A stretch of DNA of 64,000 bases from assembly GCA_030847615.1 (NCBI GenBank), contig JAUMIR010000004.1, positions 225,970,501 through 226,034,500 of the forward strand, given 5' to 3'. The position numbers and the translations under genes are program-made. Each line of letters starts with the position of its first letter. Position 1 is the first letter of the stretch. This document shows positions 1-12,035 of this stretch, piece after piece. Origin of the DNA: Gambelia wislizenii (Eukaryota; Chordata; Lepidosauria; Squamata; Crotaphytidae). A model generated the notes under the pieces. It was given only the letters and a program-made list of their open reading frames with translations, was not told where the DNA came from and did not search any database.

Positions 1-393
1 TCCTGCCATTACACACATAGAGCAAGAGATGCAAGAGGGAAATGGTCATCCGCCCACCCTTTCCTCTTTCTCCCATTCCTGACCCCTGAGGTTTTATGTA
101 TGGCCCCATAATGAGCTGCTTTTTTGCCCTGCTTGATGGGATTCGTAATTTCTCCACAGCATCCATATTCCCAGGGCCTGGAGGCTGTCTTTGCACCCAC
201 CCACCCCGTGTTACTGTCTTTGGAGGCAGTCTCCTTTGAACACTCCATCTTCCCATAGCAGCCTACCTCTGCCTTAGATGACAGTGCCACGAGCCCAGGC
301 ATGGTACCTTTCTTCAATCCTTCACAGACTCCCCACGAGGACATTGTAGCCCCCCCATCTGGGGGTCCATAGATCACAAGTTAAGAATCATTG
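1..393 (-). mobile_element. Charlie-like hAT DNA transposon, partial at window edge
   Basis: Read on the minus strand from 393, the sequence begins CAATGATTCTTAAC and continues into a stretch around ATGGACCCCCAGATGG, CTACAATGTCCTC and GTGAAGGATTGAAG. The same order of blocks occurs in the element at 26948-27319, which begins CAGTGGTTCTTAACC and has a perfect 8-bp target duplication. This is therefore a diverged second copy in the other orientation. Its far end is not visible and may lie beyond the window. The long minus-strand reading frame here (9-377) comes from the element's GC-rich interior and has no recognisable domain. Confidence 0.6.
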
Positions 394-1035
394 ACCTAGA
401 GGCTTCTCTGCAAAACAGTTAGTTAGAGCCAGTCAGAAATAGAGATAGGGCTAGGCAGAAATAGAAAAAAAGACATAGGCAGATAAGAGGTGTTATCTTG
501 AGAACAAGAATTGGATAGTACCAGTTAGGCAGAGGGGAGTGAAGGAAATCTGAATAGGGGTTTTGGGAACCAAGGCTGTGGAAAGATAGAAGGAGAAGGG
601 AAAGATTTTCTTTGTTTGAAACTCTAGTGTTCCTGTTATTTGTGTGGGCAACCATCATAACGCTGGATGTTTATTATATCTGTTACAATAAATCTTCACT
701 GTTTTTATTTTCTACAAATTTGTTTAGATGTTTTCATTAACAAGGAAAACTGCTCACTCTTTACCACACTGAATCCACTGATCAACAGAGCCACTTGTCC
801 AGTGTAGAGGCTTCCTTAAGGCTCAAGTACCAGATCCAGGGAGGGATCATAAGGGTAAAAGGGCTAGGTGAGCAATAGGAGCCCAATGGTTGGAACTGCA
901 GGACCAACCTGGATGGCGTCCCATCACAGACCCTGTGCAAGGAGACAGGTGGGATATAAATTGAATAAATAAAAATAAAATAGAACACAGCTACTAGATT
1001 ACGGGCAAGAACACAACACACGTCACTGGTTATAA
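394..1035. other. Unassigned stretch with a probable LINE tail
   Basis: No gene is visible. Positions 410-530 hold loose purine-rich direct repeats of an AGAAATAGA type. Around 880-990 the text runs into GGTGGGATATAAATTG followed by AATAAATAAAAATAAAAT, which resembles the 3' end of an L2-type LINE on the plus strand. That assignment is weak. Confidence 0.4.
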
Positions 1036-1290
1036 AATGCCTTCACTGGCCACAGCTCTGTTTCTTGCCCCATTTCAAATTGCTGGTGCTTATTTTTAAA
1101 GTCCTTTTAAGATTTGGAACCTAGGTATCTGAAGAACCACATATCTGAATCTGGGACCAGGGCCTTTTCAGCTGTGGTGGCCCAGCTTTGGAATGTCCTT
1201 CCTTGGTCACAGCTTATGCCTTTTTGTTATCAGGACAAAACTACTTTATTTTCCAAGTGGTTAAAAAAAATCTGTTTGAAACTTGTTTTA
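1036..1290 (+). mobile_element. L2-type LINE, C-terminal ORF fragment
   Basis: Plus-strand translation in broken frames gives HWPQLCFLPHFKLLVLIFKVL, then TRAFSAVVAQLWNVLP. The first resembles the HWLPV..R..FK.L.L.FKAL block and the second the RAFS..AP.LWN.LP block that end the reverse-transcriptase ORF of L2-clade LINEs. The same two blocks recur in order in the better copy at 21031-21672. Only a short 3' piece remains, with at least one frameshift or deletion between blocks, so it is a dead fragment. Confidence 0.6.
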
Positions 1291-2370
1291 TGTGTTGCCT
1301 GATTTTTGTGTTTTGCTGCTTTGCTCTTTTCATTGTTTTTGTTTTTATTTTTGAGGGCTTTGAAGATATTATTTTAAAAATTGGCATCTGAATAATATAA
1401 ACAAATAAACCATGTTCCCACTCCCACCCCCATATGGCACTTCTGTGAAAATGACAAATTAGTCCCATTTGTACAATGATCTGAAGAATACCACTTCAAC
1501 TCTCTGTACCACTGTGTTTAGTTGTGAATGTCTGTTAATATGGTATGCTGTGTACTAGTTAGAGATCTTTTTAAAATTTGTAGTTCAGGCTGGAAATGAA
1601 TTTACACTTGGATATAATTCCTGATGTGCTGTTTTGTTCACCTGCAAATGGATGTGAGTATGAATAGGTGGTTTAGCACAATTATTGAAAATGAAGCATT
1701 CTCTGTCTCCAGAGGAGGGGGGAGCATGCATGGGCCTTCCCAGTTTAAAATAAGTTCATGGCAGGGAATTAGAAGGAGGAAAGTGCTGCACTGTGGTTGT
1801 TTAGAAGCAGGTGGTTCTGTTGTTCTCATAAAAATGCATGGAATTTAAATTTCAGTGATTTCAGTGTTCTGTTCAAACATTGATTTTACATAAAATAGCC
1901 TGGAAAATTCTTCTTAACGTGCCAGTTTATAGAGGCAGGAGTTTTGTTGATCATCTGTCTGAAGTGGTTTGACCCATCAAAGGACATTTGAGTTGGGCCT
2001 TTCTCCTCTCAGCCTAGATATAGTGGACTACACCTAGAGTGGTTGCATGTTCCTTGTGCTATGTATTCTGTTCTGTGTTAATTAATTGCTTAAGTAGATG
2101 AACATCTTAAGTTCACAGCACTAAATGTTTGACAACTTGCCAGCTCCTCTGCTCACTGATGGTGTGACAGAATGGTTTGTCACAACATTAGAATCTTACA
2201 TTATTAAAACCCAGGTAATTCCCCCCCCCACCCGTTTTGCCTGATTCTTTGTGTAAATCTTCCTTGTTTATGATCATAATGAAGTGTCTTCATTGGCTTG
2301 GATGCTGAGAAAAATTGGCTGACGGAAGTTAATGGAAAGCAAGTTTCCTATCCCTTGTTCTCTTTCGCAG
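1291..2370. other. Unassigned, no gene seen
   Basis: AT-rich sequence with short C and T runs (for example C-rich 2221-2233). I recognise no coding region or repeat family. The last 20 bases form a strong polypyrimidine tract leading into the candidate exon at 2371. Confidence 0.5.
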
Positions 2371-2460
2371 CAACCTGTACCCAGTGTAAGCCTCTTTGGA
2401 GGGTTAATGTTGGATGAAGTATGGTGGGGAGGGAGAGGTGCTGGAGGAAGGAGAGGAAAG
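2371..2460 (+). other. Candidate 90-bp internal exon
   Basis: A pyrimidine-rich tract ending TCTCTTTCGCAG immediately precedes 2371, and GTAAGTTTCC immediately follows 2460. Both splice signals are close to consensus. The 90 bases between them are exactly 30 codons with no stop in the frame starting at 2371; the other two frames have stops. The peptide begins QPVPSVSLFGGLMLDE and ends GGRGAGGRRGK. I do not recognise it. The exon would be phase 0-0, so it could be included or skipped without changing frame. Nothing nearby confirms a host gene. Chance splice-site pairs are common in long vertebrate introns, so this may be a pseudo-exon or a long non-coding RNA exon. Confidence 0.3.
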
Positions 2461-3677
2461 GTAAGTTTCCTTCCATTAAATTCCTTAAGTTAATTTACCT
2501 TAAGATTCAAGACATTGTCAATTTCCTTCTTGTGTAATATTACATGTTCCCCTCGCTCCCCCTGTCTCATACACATACATATAACATGGCTGAATATAAC
2601 ACTAATACTGTACTGATAATAAAGTAGAGATGTTGGGGGGCAAATGGCCACTGTTTATACAGTACTTTAACTGTACTGTATTTAGCTAATTCTCTGAAAT
2701 ACTTAATAGTTTTACTGGAAAAGGAAACTGTAACTTGTGTAGGAATTACATTACACACAGCTGACGTTGCTGATGCTGAACGTGTATATCCAATCAGAGA
2801 ATAGTGTTGCATTCGGGACATTATTTTGGTCAGGATAGAAGTTCAAATGCAGGAAAATGCCAAATCAGCAAACTAGTAGACGGAGCTGAGGATGGGAAGG
2901 AGGGCTGTACATCTACATATACAGTGGTAGTCACTATACCGCAATAGTCAAGTGCTGAATTATTATAATTGCTAGAAAGTGTAGTATGTGTGGCTTGCCA
3001 ATCTGTATTTTTTTTAATTGGGAAAGCAGAAAGGGGGAGAAAAGAAGGGGGGAAAGGAAACATATAAAGGATATGATTGTAGGGTAGGCATATATGTTAA
3101 TATAAGGTGACCATGTCCTAAAGACATTTACTTGGAATTGGCATATGTAGAATATGTGTTCATGTATGGCTAAAGCAGTACGGTGTTCTGACCATTTATC
3201 AATGGATGGTGAATGTTTATCTTTCCAACTTAGGAGTATGACTAGTTTAGTTCTAAGAAAAACACAAAGGATCCAACCACTTTGGCCATCACTAAAGTTG
3301 CAAGTTGTAGAAATATAATTTTAAATTGCTTATAAGTCTACAAGAATCACAATTTTCATAATACAAAAATTAGCATATTGCAATATGTCCAGTCAGAACG
3401 GAATGACCACTAGACACTCTCATATCATATGCTACAAGAAGCATTATCTGTATTACATCAGCAACATTTAGCTGAAATGGCCAGTTTCATTGTTTAAAAA
3501 TTAGTGGTGTCTAGTATAACTGAAATATCAATTTTTGTAGAACCAAACATAGTTTTAAGTCTAAAGAGACTTTAGGGTGCAGTTCTAGTCCCTGTGTCAG
3601 TGAAAGTTAGGTTAGATTTCCTTTCTGATGATGGATTATGATGATGATAATTAGATTGGTAAAAGGGCATATGATGA
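2461..3677. other. Unassigned, no gene seen
   Basis: AT-rich sequence without a recognised repeat or coding signal. Confidence 0.5.
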
Positions 3678-3727
3678 TGGTGGTGGTGGTGGTGGTGGTG
3701 GTGATTGTCGTTATCATCATCATCATC
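3678..3727. repeat. GGT / ATC trinucleotide microsatellite
   Basis: About nine GGT/TGG units (3678-3703) are followed, after a short spacer, by an ATC run (about 3713-3727). The low-complexity Val/Ile peptide read through it is an artefact of the repeat. Confidence 0.9.
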
Positions 3728-3759
3728 TTGTCTTTTTCCCAATCTGGAACTGGTTTTCT

Positions 3760-4335
3760 AGGGCTCTACATCATGCAGTTCTGTGCACGCTGCGCTCCAC
3801 CAGAAAAACCCATTGCACAGGCTCGAAGGACAAATCCATTTCCAAAAAAGCCCTGTAGCGACTGGCGAGGGACGAAACCGGCAGGTGTAAAGATGCACTG
3901 GAAGCCGCAGCCCCAACCCTGCATGCAGGCGGTTCAGGACATTGGTCGCTCAAGCCTGACCCGGGAGATGACAGTCTTGTTCGGCAACATCATGCAGAGA
4001 ACCTAAGAGACTAGAGAACAGTTCTTGCTTCAGTTGTCCTGCCAGCTTGTGGAACTTGTGGATGGCAGTGAGAAGCATGAAGCTGGGGTGCTCATCTTCA
4101 TTCTTTCCCATAGCAAGTTCATTTTTAACAGAAGCAAAATGTCTTAAATATTTGCAGAATGCCTGGCAGGGTGGCAGCAGAATTGGGGCTACCTGCACAA
4201 TGCAGCCTTGACCCACTTGGCAAAAATACAGACTCTGGTCAGTAGGAGATAATGCCCAAGGATGATGTCACAGGTGGCAGTGCTCTCCAGTATTGACCAA
4301 TACTTAGAAGCAGCAGCAGATACTGCAAAGGGGTT
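3760..4335 (-). pseudogene. Possible decayed coding fragment, parent not recognised
   Basis: On the minus strand two successive reading frames look protein-like. Roughly 4330-4200 reads SKYWSILESTATCDIILGH and then LLLTRVCIFAKWVKAALC. After a frame change, 4216-3950 reads through LPPCQAFCKYLRHFASVKNE and FMLLTAIHKFHKLAGQLKQE. The composition has W, C, F and K in plausible helical spacing, unlike the low-complexity frames around it. The segment is also less AT-rich than its flanks and holds several CpGs at 3785-3990. One reading is a processed or degraded pseudogene with at least one frameshift. I cannot name a parent, no start codon or poly(A) tract is evident, and chance is a real alternative. 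Confidence 0.25.
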
Positions 4336-7300
4336 GGGACCAAGAGGGGATCAGTGAAAGTAGACTATTTAAAGGGGAATGAGAAACAGGGAGAAGGTGG
4401 CTGTAAGGATAGGGAAGGAATGAAATGTCAGGACCAAAGAAGAGGAGAAGCTCTAACATCCAGGGAAAAGGTAGATAAGGCAGGGATGAAGCAACAGAAG
4501 GGGAGAACAGGGGACAGCCACAGGAAGGGAAGGCTGCAGAATGAAGGAGAAGAAGGGAAAGATGTGCAGCATGAAAGGAGAGTGAGCGAGCTCCCCAGGG
4601 AAGCTAGGCTGAGGCCTTGCACCCTCAGACCTCTTCACACTGTCCTCTAGCCAGCCCGAAATGGAGACCCGAGGAGCCACAGTATTCCTGCTGCTCAAGT
4701 CACAGCATCTTGACCTGAGCCCCATTTAACACCCCCCCCGCACACACACACTCATATTGCAAGGAAGAAGTCTGTAGCCATAGGGCACGCTGTGCAGCCA
4801 GGCAGGAACCATCTGTGCAGTTCTCAGATGGAGAAGAGGGTGAGAATGGGTAGATGTAGCCCTGAGTTGGGGAAAGCATGATCTAAAGAAACTAAAGAAG
4901 AAGACAATCTAACCATAGATTGCAAGACTCACCCAGGTGATCATTCATTATCCATTCTGGCAAGGGTGGGAACTTACCTGTGGCTTACTTACATCTCTTG
5001 TGAGAGAAGAAAGTCTAGAGTAGCTATGTATAAATGAATGCTACCTTCCTGTTAGATAACAAGGACTGGGATAAAATAAGGTGAAAACAAGCCATACGTG
5101 CCACGTGCTTTTGTTCATGATTTAAGGGCTGTGTGGAGGATGGGGGACAATAAACACCCCAGGGAACAACCCCTTCAGTCCCGCACTACCTTAAATATGT
5201 TGCAGAAATGTTTGTGTTATTACATTCCTTCCCTGCATAAGCTTTTCCTTCCAATTTTGAGATGCATGCTTACAAGTAAAAGCCCTGCTCGCTTGATTTG
5301 GAAACTGCTTGGTTTGAGCGGACTGTACTAGTGTTATAAGTTACCTCTTTGAATATACAGATAAAAAACAGTTAATGTATTGAAACTTATCTCAACCGAA
5401 AATGATACATTTAACACAGACACCATTGACCAGCCTATACTTGCCTTCAACAGAAATGTTAGTACTGTAGTTTCAACACTGAGCACCATGAATTAGGAAC
5501 AGCACTTGGCAATAACTCTAGCGATTACCTGTTGAAGTGCTAGAGGAAAAGACCTTTTGAAGTGGGTTAGTTAATAAGGTGCCAAAGCCAGCTGTGTATT
5601 TTATTACTTCTTTTTTGTGTATGAATCTAGTGTTTAAATTCAAGACCTTGACTGATGGGTGGGGTGTTTAGCAGGGAATACTCTACACAGAGTAATCATT
5701 GTTCTGTTCATGTTGTTGCATGTAGTAAATCACCAAGACGTTCTTTTACCTTTGTCCTTCATACCTTGCTTTGAAGTTGAGCTAAAATACTTGTACTTCA
5801 TGTATCAATTATTTCAGCCAGGGTGCAAGTATGATTGTTCTTCATGTCACCATATTTTTAAAGTCACCATATTATGGTGTGTACAGCTACTATGTGACAA
5901 TGAATCATAAGTCTTTTGAAATTACCTACTGTAGTAAATTCCATTTCTTTTGAGAGTAACAGGATTAGATTGTAAATGCAACTGGGGAACAAAACTATTA
6001 TTTTACTCTTTTTATGTTTGATATATTTTGGTTGTAGCTTGGTTATAGCTATCCTTTTATTTTTAGAAGAAGAAAACAATAAGCAGCTTTAGGCAATATA
6101 TATTATAGTCCCACAAGCCTCCCTACAAATATCCAATCTACCATTCTATGAGAAGTTTGGTTTTGCACTTTCGGCTATTAAGCCTTCTGCAGCATAGCCT
6201 GCATTAGATTCACCTTTTGTTCAGGACTTGGAAGTGGGAAGATTGGAGGATTCAGATTGCAACACAGAGAACTCAAGGGAATGGGACAAGGGCAGTCTCT
6301 CATAATTTACTGTGAGTGATTTCCCTTCCCAAAGTTCTCTATATGTTACTGTCTTCTTGGAGGGGTTCTTACTTTGCTACAGGGGATCTATTCTTCACAG
6401 GGTAAAACATGGTTAACTCTACCCTGAGCCAGTTTTTTTTTCCCCCAACAAGAGAGTTGCTTTCTACTTCTGACCTTCTCCAAAGGCTGAGACAAATGAA
6501 AGACCCACAATACAGAGGATTCTCCCCATTTAAAAAAATGTGTCAGATTTATAGAGAAAATTGAAAATAGTAAGAGAGGGTTCCCCTGCCCCCATAGTAT
6601 GAGGAGACTCATTTGAAGGAATCATGTCCTAAGGGCAGCTGAAAACATGGCGCCAGCAGTACTTTTTCTCATCCATTCTGAAGCGTATGGTGTATATTAG
6701 CATTTGTGGTATATATGCCAAAACTTACGAAAGCAAACTGAGAATGGAAGGACACAAATGTGTCCACCAGGTTCAGAGATTAAGAGAATGTTTCTTGCAC
6801 ATACATACATGCTTAGAGCAGAGGAGACAATGACATAGAGGTAAAGGATAAAGCTGAAGCATTTCTGTTTGCAGCACACCTGTCCTTCTCTGCCTGATTA
6901 TCATTTCCTCTCTCGTTTGCCCATGATAGTTCATTTTTATTGCATATTTATGCAAAATGAGAGTACTTCTTTAAAAACTATATTGCTAAAACAATAAAAC
7001 TCCCTTGGGAAAAAGCACATTATGGAACTGAACTGACAACGCCTATTATCTAGCCTGGCAGAAAGTCTTGCATTTTTTTTATTTTATTTTAAGTGCTAAG
7101 TACTGTGAGTAGGAGGATGCAAAAGTAACCTATTTTTAATTTAGATTTTAGAATTCTTCACATATTGGACTTCTGATATTATAGTAATAACTGGCAGTGT
7201 CAACAAAAAGTCTGACTCCACCATTGAAAAAGGAACTTATTTAAGCTGCAGTCTTGCATCTCATTCAAGGCAGTAGGACTTAAGCAGCCTATTTGGGAAC

Positions 7301-7920
7301 AGAAATGAAGCCTTGGGATAGTGTAATATTGCTTCTTCCATTTCCTTTCAATCACTCATTCATGTGTTCCCCTACACTGGACTTTTCTCCTGCTGACTTA
7401 TTCATCATGACCATATCCCTACTGAAAAGGAAAGACAACACTTGTGGCACAGCTGCACATATTGATAGCAGGTTAAAAAGAAAAAAGAAAAGACCACCAG
7501 GATTGACCTTCTTGCTACATCTCAGCTTATTGTAAAGCACTGAGGGACCTCCATTTTGATGGATTTCCTTCATGAGACAACAGTGCCTTCAACATGACAG
7601 TAGAACATCCCATGGAGAGACAACCCAGCTGCAGAGGCCATACTGGTATCATAAAATTTGGAATTGTCCAGGATTTCATCTTGGATAGATGAAACCCCTG
7701 ATCTTAGCAATATAATGTTTTAACTATAGTCACTGAGTGATTAATGCACCAGCAGTGTAAAGAGTAGGAGAATGGCTCCCTGGCCACAGTATAGCACGGA
7801 GTTCCCAAACAACAAGCTTAAATGAGCTTAACTTTCTGTTGGACTATAGTTCCTGTGTGTCCTTGTCTTTCAATAGTGAGGTCTGTGATGAAAATGCTTG
7901 TAGTTGTCAGACGAAGTCTA
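4336..7920. other. Unassigned stretch, mostly unique-looking
   Basis: A purine-rich tract covers 4354-4570. A short C/CA run lies at 4731-4751. On the minus strand, a donor-like GTAAGTTCCC sits near 4975 with an upstream acceptor-like tract near 5056, but all three frames between them have stops. The rest is AT-rich, with no recognised gene or repeat. Confidence 0.45.
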
Positions 7921-8156
7921 AGGCTACTGCCACACTGTAGAAATAATGCAGTTTGATACCACTTTAACTAAATGGCTCCATCCTGTAGAATCCTAGTATT
8001 GTATTTTCATAGAATCATAGAAGTTATGGCACCAGAGCTCTCTGACAGAGGAGGCTAAATATCTCACAAGACTACAAATCCCAGAGTTCCATAGCATTAA
8101 GCAATGGCAGTTAAAGTGGTGTCAAACTGCATTATTTCTGCAGTATGGCAGCAGAC
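7921..8156. mobile_element. Palindromic non-autonomous DNA element (MITE), GCAGTTTGACACCACTTTAA family
   Basis: The left arm reads ACTGTAGAAATAATGCAG then TTTGATACCACTTTAAC. The right arm is its inverse, ending GTTAAAGTGGTGTCAAAC then TGCATTATTTCTGCAGT. The centre has the paired CTACAAATCCCAG-type block. Arms of about 60 bp enclose a short loop with no coding capacity, which is typical of a fold-back MITE. A close relative lies at 38868-39077 and a more distant one at 25315-25541. Superfamily is uncertain because no clear target duplication is visible. Confidence 0.75.
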
Positions 8157-9052
8157 TATGCCAATTAAAATCAGGATATAATTTGGCATTAATGTCAGGT
8201 AGGATGTTGAGTAAACTCTCAGGATTTCTGCATATTTTGTGAAATATATGATCAGTGATCAACAGCATGTGCATCTATACTTAGAACAGAAATGTGTAAT
8301 TAATTTACAAACCCATTAATTTTTAAAGGAGAAGACATAAAATGTATTTCTGTCCCATGTAGTTGTTATAAACTGGTTGAAAACGGTTTAAAATGACTCA
8401 TTCACATAATCAAATGACACACACTTGAAAAAGCTTAGTTGCATTTCATCTCAGTCAGCAGAACATGAGTGAACCTGTAGAAGGCTTATTTCATGTGAAA
8501 AGGAAGTGAAGTAGTGTTTAAAAGTGAATGAAGAATTAGTGATGGAATAATATGAATAATGAAATGGGAACATCATTGCTGGCATTTGTAACATCATTTT
8601 TATTAGCACTAGTTGGTTTAGAAGGACCAAATTACAGAGCGCTTCACAGGACAGCAAGAGGAGACATGGTACAAATACCAGGAGAATGCAGTATACTTAT
8701 CCACAAGCCACTAGCTTTCAGATCAAACTTAGGAGATCCTGTGAATTTTAAATAGGTAGCTTGCAAAAGTGCCAAGACAGTATTTTTTTTTCTTAATTGC
8801 CTAGTATATCACAGCTTCTCATAATGTAATTTGAAGTGTGTTTTATTGCTGTTGAGAAAGTGTTATGCTAAAAGGGAGATGGGGGAGTGCAGTCCCTTTT
8901 GAATGTGGTAAGATTTAGCTTTTGTTGCAATAAAAAAAATACTGAAGGCTCACCCTGCTAAGCAGGTACTTTTCCAACTGAATCAATTTGAGAAGTGGCC
9001 TGCCACTTCCTCTGCAACCCAATATAAAGTGCAGAATACTGATACCTCAAAT
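8157..9052. other. Unassigned, no gene seen
   Basis: AT-rich DNA with no recognised family. It includes a short poly-T near 8783 and a poly-A near 8934. Confidence 0.5.
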
Positions 9053-9226
9053 AAGTCAGTAGCTTGAGCATTGGACTACAACTCTGGAGACCAAAGTTTG
9101 AATCCCTGCTTGGCCATTGGAACCTACTGGGAGACCTTGGGCAAGTCTCAGCCTCAGAGGAAGGCAATGACAAACCCCTTCTGAACAAATCCTGCCAAGA
9201 AAACCCCATGAATAGCCAAAAGCAGC
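9053..9226 (+). mobile_element. tRNA-derived SINE, diverged
   Basis: The copy reads GTAGCTTGAGCATTGGAC, TACAACTCTGGAGACC and TTTGAATCCCTGC (a degenerate B-box, GGTTCGAATCC type), then GACCTTGGGCAAGTC, CAGCCTCAGAGGA and CTGCCAAGAAAACCCCATG. This is the same block order as the other seven tRNA-type SINEs here. It is old: the A-box end is eroded and the (ACA)n tail is lost. Confidence 0.8.
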
Positions 9227-10354
9227 ACAAGTTCCATGTGTAAAGGGCATCTATCTGAACAAGAATCAGAGAGAGGTTTGGCAGTAGATGGAGCCAATAG
9301 CAGGTATTGCTTCCATCAACCTTTCTTGCCTGGAAATGAAGTTTATAAAACCAAGTTTCCAGAGCTGACCTCATCCTTAGGCACTTTACTAGACATCTTC
9401 ACCTTGAGGAGGGCTTTGGTCAATTGCAGGGCTATTATACCTGTGTAATCTTTCCTTGCAGATGGGCATTCCACTTAGTAAGCCTTTTCAGTGCTTTTAA
9501 CCAATGGTTCTCTCAGGGACTGGGTGGCAGGTTCACCTTGTCCAACTCCAATTCATCTGCTCCCTCCCTGGAGTGTCTATGATATTCAGAGCTGGTCTGT
9601 TCATCTGTGCCATCTAGCCCAGGAATCTCTAGAGCCTTCTTTGGAGTGGATTGCACCATCGCTCCATTCTCAGATGCATTTATGTGCCAGCCTGTCACCT
9701 TACTCCGAAGCTCTATGGCCCTCGTAGCTATGGGGAGGGGTGGGGGACTTGGGGTCGTCATTGTGTTGTTGCTTCTACTGGATTTAGGATTATGGACTTT
9801 CCTCAACTCTTGCCATAGTCCCCCTAAGGAAATACCACCTTCCTGTGGCTTCATTGGAAGGGGGGAAACACAATTCATCAGGCAATAACTGCAGATCACC
9901 TCTGAGGTAGGGGAGAGTGTCAGGAGCCCATAGCAGTGGGTCTTTACTTTGCTGGGCAAGAGGTGGGGGGTAGGGAAAGGTCTCTTGGCAGCTCATCCCC
10001 TTCCTTCTCTCTTCCTCTGTCCTCCTTCCTTCTCTCCCAAATTCCAGCACTGATCGGGGTTGCAGAGGCTGCCTCTTTCTAGATCTGACATGGGGAGGTG
10101 GCAGTGGGGGCAGCCCTTGTATACCTAATTAACTGTGATTTTTTTTTTTTGAAAAACTGACACGACTCACCTCTGTCCTCTTTGCCCTAATTTTTTGTAA
10201 CTTGTAACTTCTGGACTCTTTCCTAGGTGAGGTGGTCTAGATGATCTCATCTACTCTTTCTCTCACCCCTAGTGGTGCTATCCATTCCTTGTTCTTTCCT
10301 GTTCTGCTCCTCTGTGTCCGTACCTCAGCTTGGGCCCGCCCCAAACCTGGAAGC
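9227..10354. other. Unassigned; contains a 148-codon open frame of unknown nature
   Basis: A minus-strand open frame at 9513-9959 is the longest here outside recognised transposons. It overlaps a second minus-strand open frame at 9790-10050. Its composition is rich in P, S and T with no motif I recognise. A poly-T run at 10140-10151 and a CR1 tail at 10355 lie nearby, so an unrecognised retroelement segment is as likely as a gene remnant. Confidence 0.3.
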
Positions 10355-10450
10355 AGGAATTGTAGTGTTGGAAGGGACTCCCAAGTGCCATCTAGTCCAA
10401 CCGCCTCCCCACCGGCACATGGTGCAGGATATGTCTGCATCTCTGATCAA
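10355..10450 (-). mobile_element. CR1 LINE 3' end fragment
   Basis: The text GAATTGTAGTGTTGGAAG, GGACTCCCAAGTGCCATC and TAGTCCAACC is the antisense of the CR1 3' end, matching the block GAGTTGGAAGAGACCACAAG...CCATCCAGTCC in the CR1 copies at 44406, 49438 and 53933. Only about 90 bp remain. Confidence 0.65.
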
Positions 10451-11875
10451 GCAAGCACTCTATACAATATTAGGGATTAAAGCTGGGAATCTGTGAGCAT
10501 ACTGAATGGTTCTTAACCGCTGCTGCATTTATACTGTGTAAGTTTTTCTTAGTAGTTAGCTCTGCTTGATAGCAAACTGTAATTTTTCAGAGCACTGTAA
10601 AATCCTACCGTACACTTGGTTCTTTAAATTGTAGAGTACTATGCAGACTTATAATGTATTCTAAACAACATCTGTGACAATGCACTGGTTTATGTGTGGG
10701 TGGATCTTGAGCCCCTACATTAAAAAGAACAGATACTATATATGGAAAAGATAAAGTCCTCCCCTTGTGGATTCCTTTGCTCTGTATATGTATGCATGTT
10801 TACCATGTATATGTATAGGGTGACAAAGAAATCTAAAAGATTTCTCTAGAAATCCCCAATTGTTGTTCTTGTTATAACTTGCACTTTTTGGAACAAGATC
10901 TATGAAGCCACTGCAATAATTAAACTGAAGAGCAGAGTTCAGAGAACATTCTCGATTGGAATCTTCTTTCACATTTACATTTGGTCCATTAAGCTTTATA
11001 ATATTGTTTGAAACTTTGCTGTTAAATACTATGTGACATTTTCTCTATATTTTATCTCTGTGCTATTTTAATTAAATATTTTTATTTTTATTTGATTTGA
11101 AAGAGAGCACCACTGAAGGCCTGTGAGCAATCCAGCAACATCTGCAAATTCTTCAAGGTGAAATCTGAGAGACCTAACAGAGGACAGTGAATGTTGTGAG
11201 TAAACCATGCAGCAATGAATAATGAATACTTCCCTCGTAAATACCTTAATTGAGTAAGCAGAATTTTAAAAGGTTGGCTTAACAGACACCCAAAACTCCT
11301 TCCAACAGTTCCTCTAGGCATTTAACTAGATGAAGAGGTGATGTTCTCAGATGTCCCATATATTCTGTGTGGGAATTGTTTTCCTTTCAACCATCTGCTA
11401 ATATCAGGAAAAATATCTATGGAGGACATTTCTTACTACTTAAGAATAGTTACGATGAGCTCTACACTGAACTTTTTGAAGATGCACAAAATAGATAGCT
11501 GGAAATGGCTCCATCTTTTGTCCTATCCGTTGCCTTCTGTTGAACCTACTAGAAAAACTGAAAATGAAAGTGTAGCTGAAATTTGATTCAGCAAATAATG
11601 TATTATCTGGACTACATAATACTGCAGGTCGGTTTCTTAAAGTAAAATCTTCAAAGTAAAGTGGTGCAAAGATGTGATCCCAGAAACTACAATGGATGAA
11701 TAATGTTTATGTTTGTTTTAGGTGTGAAAAGATCATATTATTTTTTATTGAAATCCATCATATCTCTGACATTATCCAGAAGAGAAGGACATCCTTTCTT
11801 GACATATAGACTGCCAGAATTCCTCAAGCAATTAAAAACCTAGACTCACATGTACTGTATATTTGAGAATGTTTC
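10451..11875. other. Unassigned, no gene seen
   Basis: AT-rich DNA. An 82-codon plus-strand open frame at 11338-11586 has no recognisable motif and no supporting splice or start context. Confidence 0.45.
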
Positions 11876-12035
11876 CAACCGAATTCAGTGGGAATTGCAT
11901 TTGAGTATAGGATTGTGGCACAAGACTACAGTTTTGAACACACAAACTTGGGAGTACATTCATTGAACTCAGTGTGATTTACTTCGGCATAAAAGTACAA
12001 AGGATTAAACTCTAAGGCTGCAATCCTAGGCACAT
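11876..12035. repeat. Old interspersed repeat, 'ctcagtgggactta...gcaatcctatg' type
   Basis: The phrases ATTCAGTGGGAATTGCATTT, TTGGGAGTACATTC, GAACTCAGTGTGATTTACTT and GGCTGCAATCCTAGGCACA form a very old repeat common in squamate DNA. Shorter pieces of the same phrases appear at 13410-13460, 18800-18855 and 39085-39140. Class is not assigned. Confidence 0.5.

Noticed and set aside
3638..4006. 122-codon plus-strand frame with a poly-Val/Ile start
   Set aside because: The start is read through the GGT/ATC microsatellite and the rest shows no domain.
4970..5060. Possible minus-strand exon with GTAAGTTCCC donor
   Set aside because: All three frames between the candidate sites have stops, and no supporting feature is present; at most a non-coding exon.
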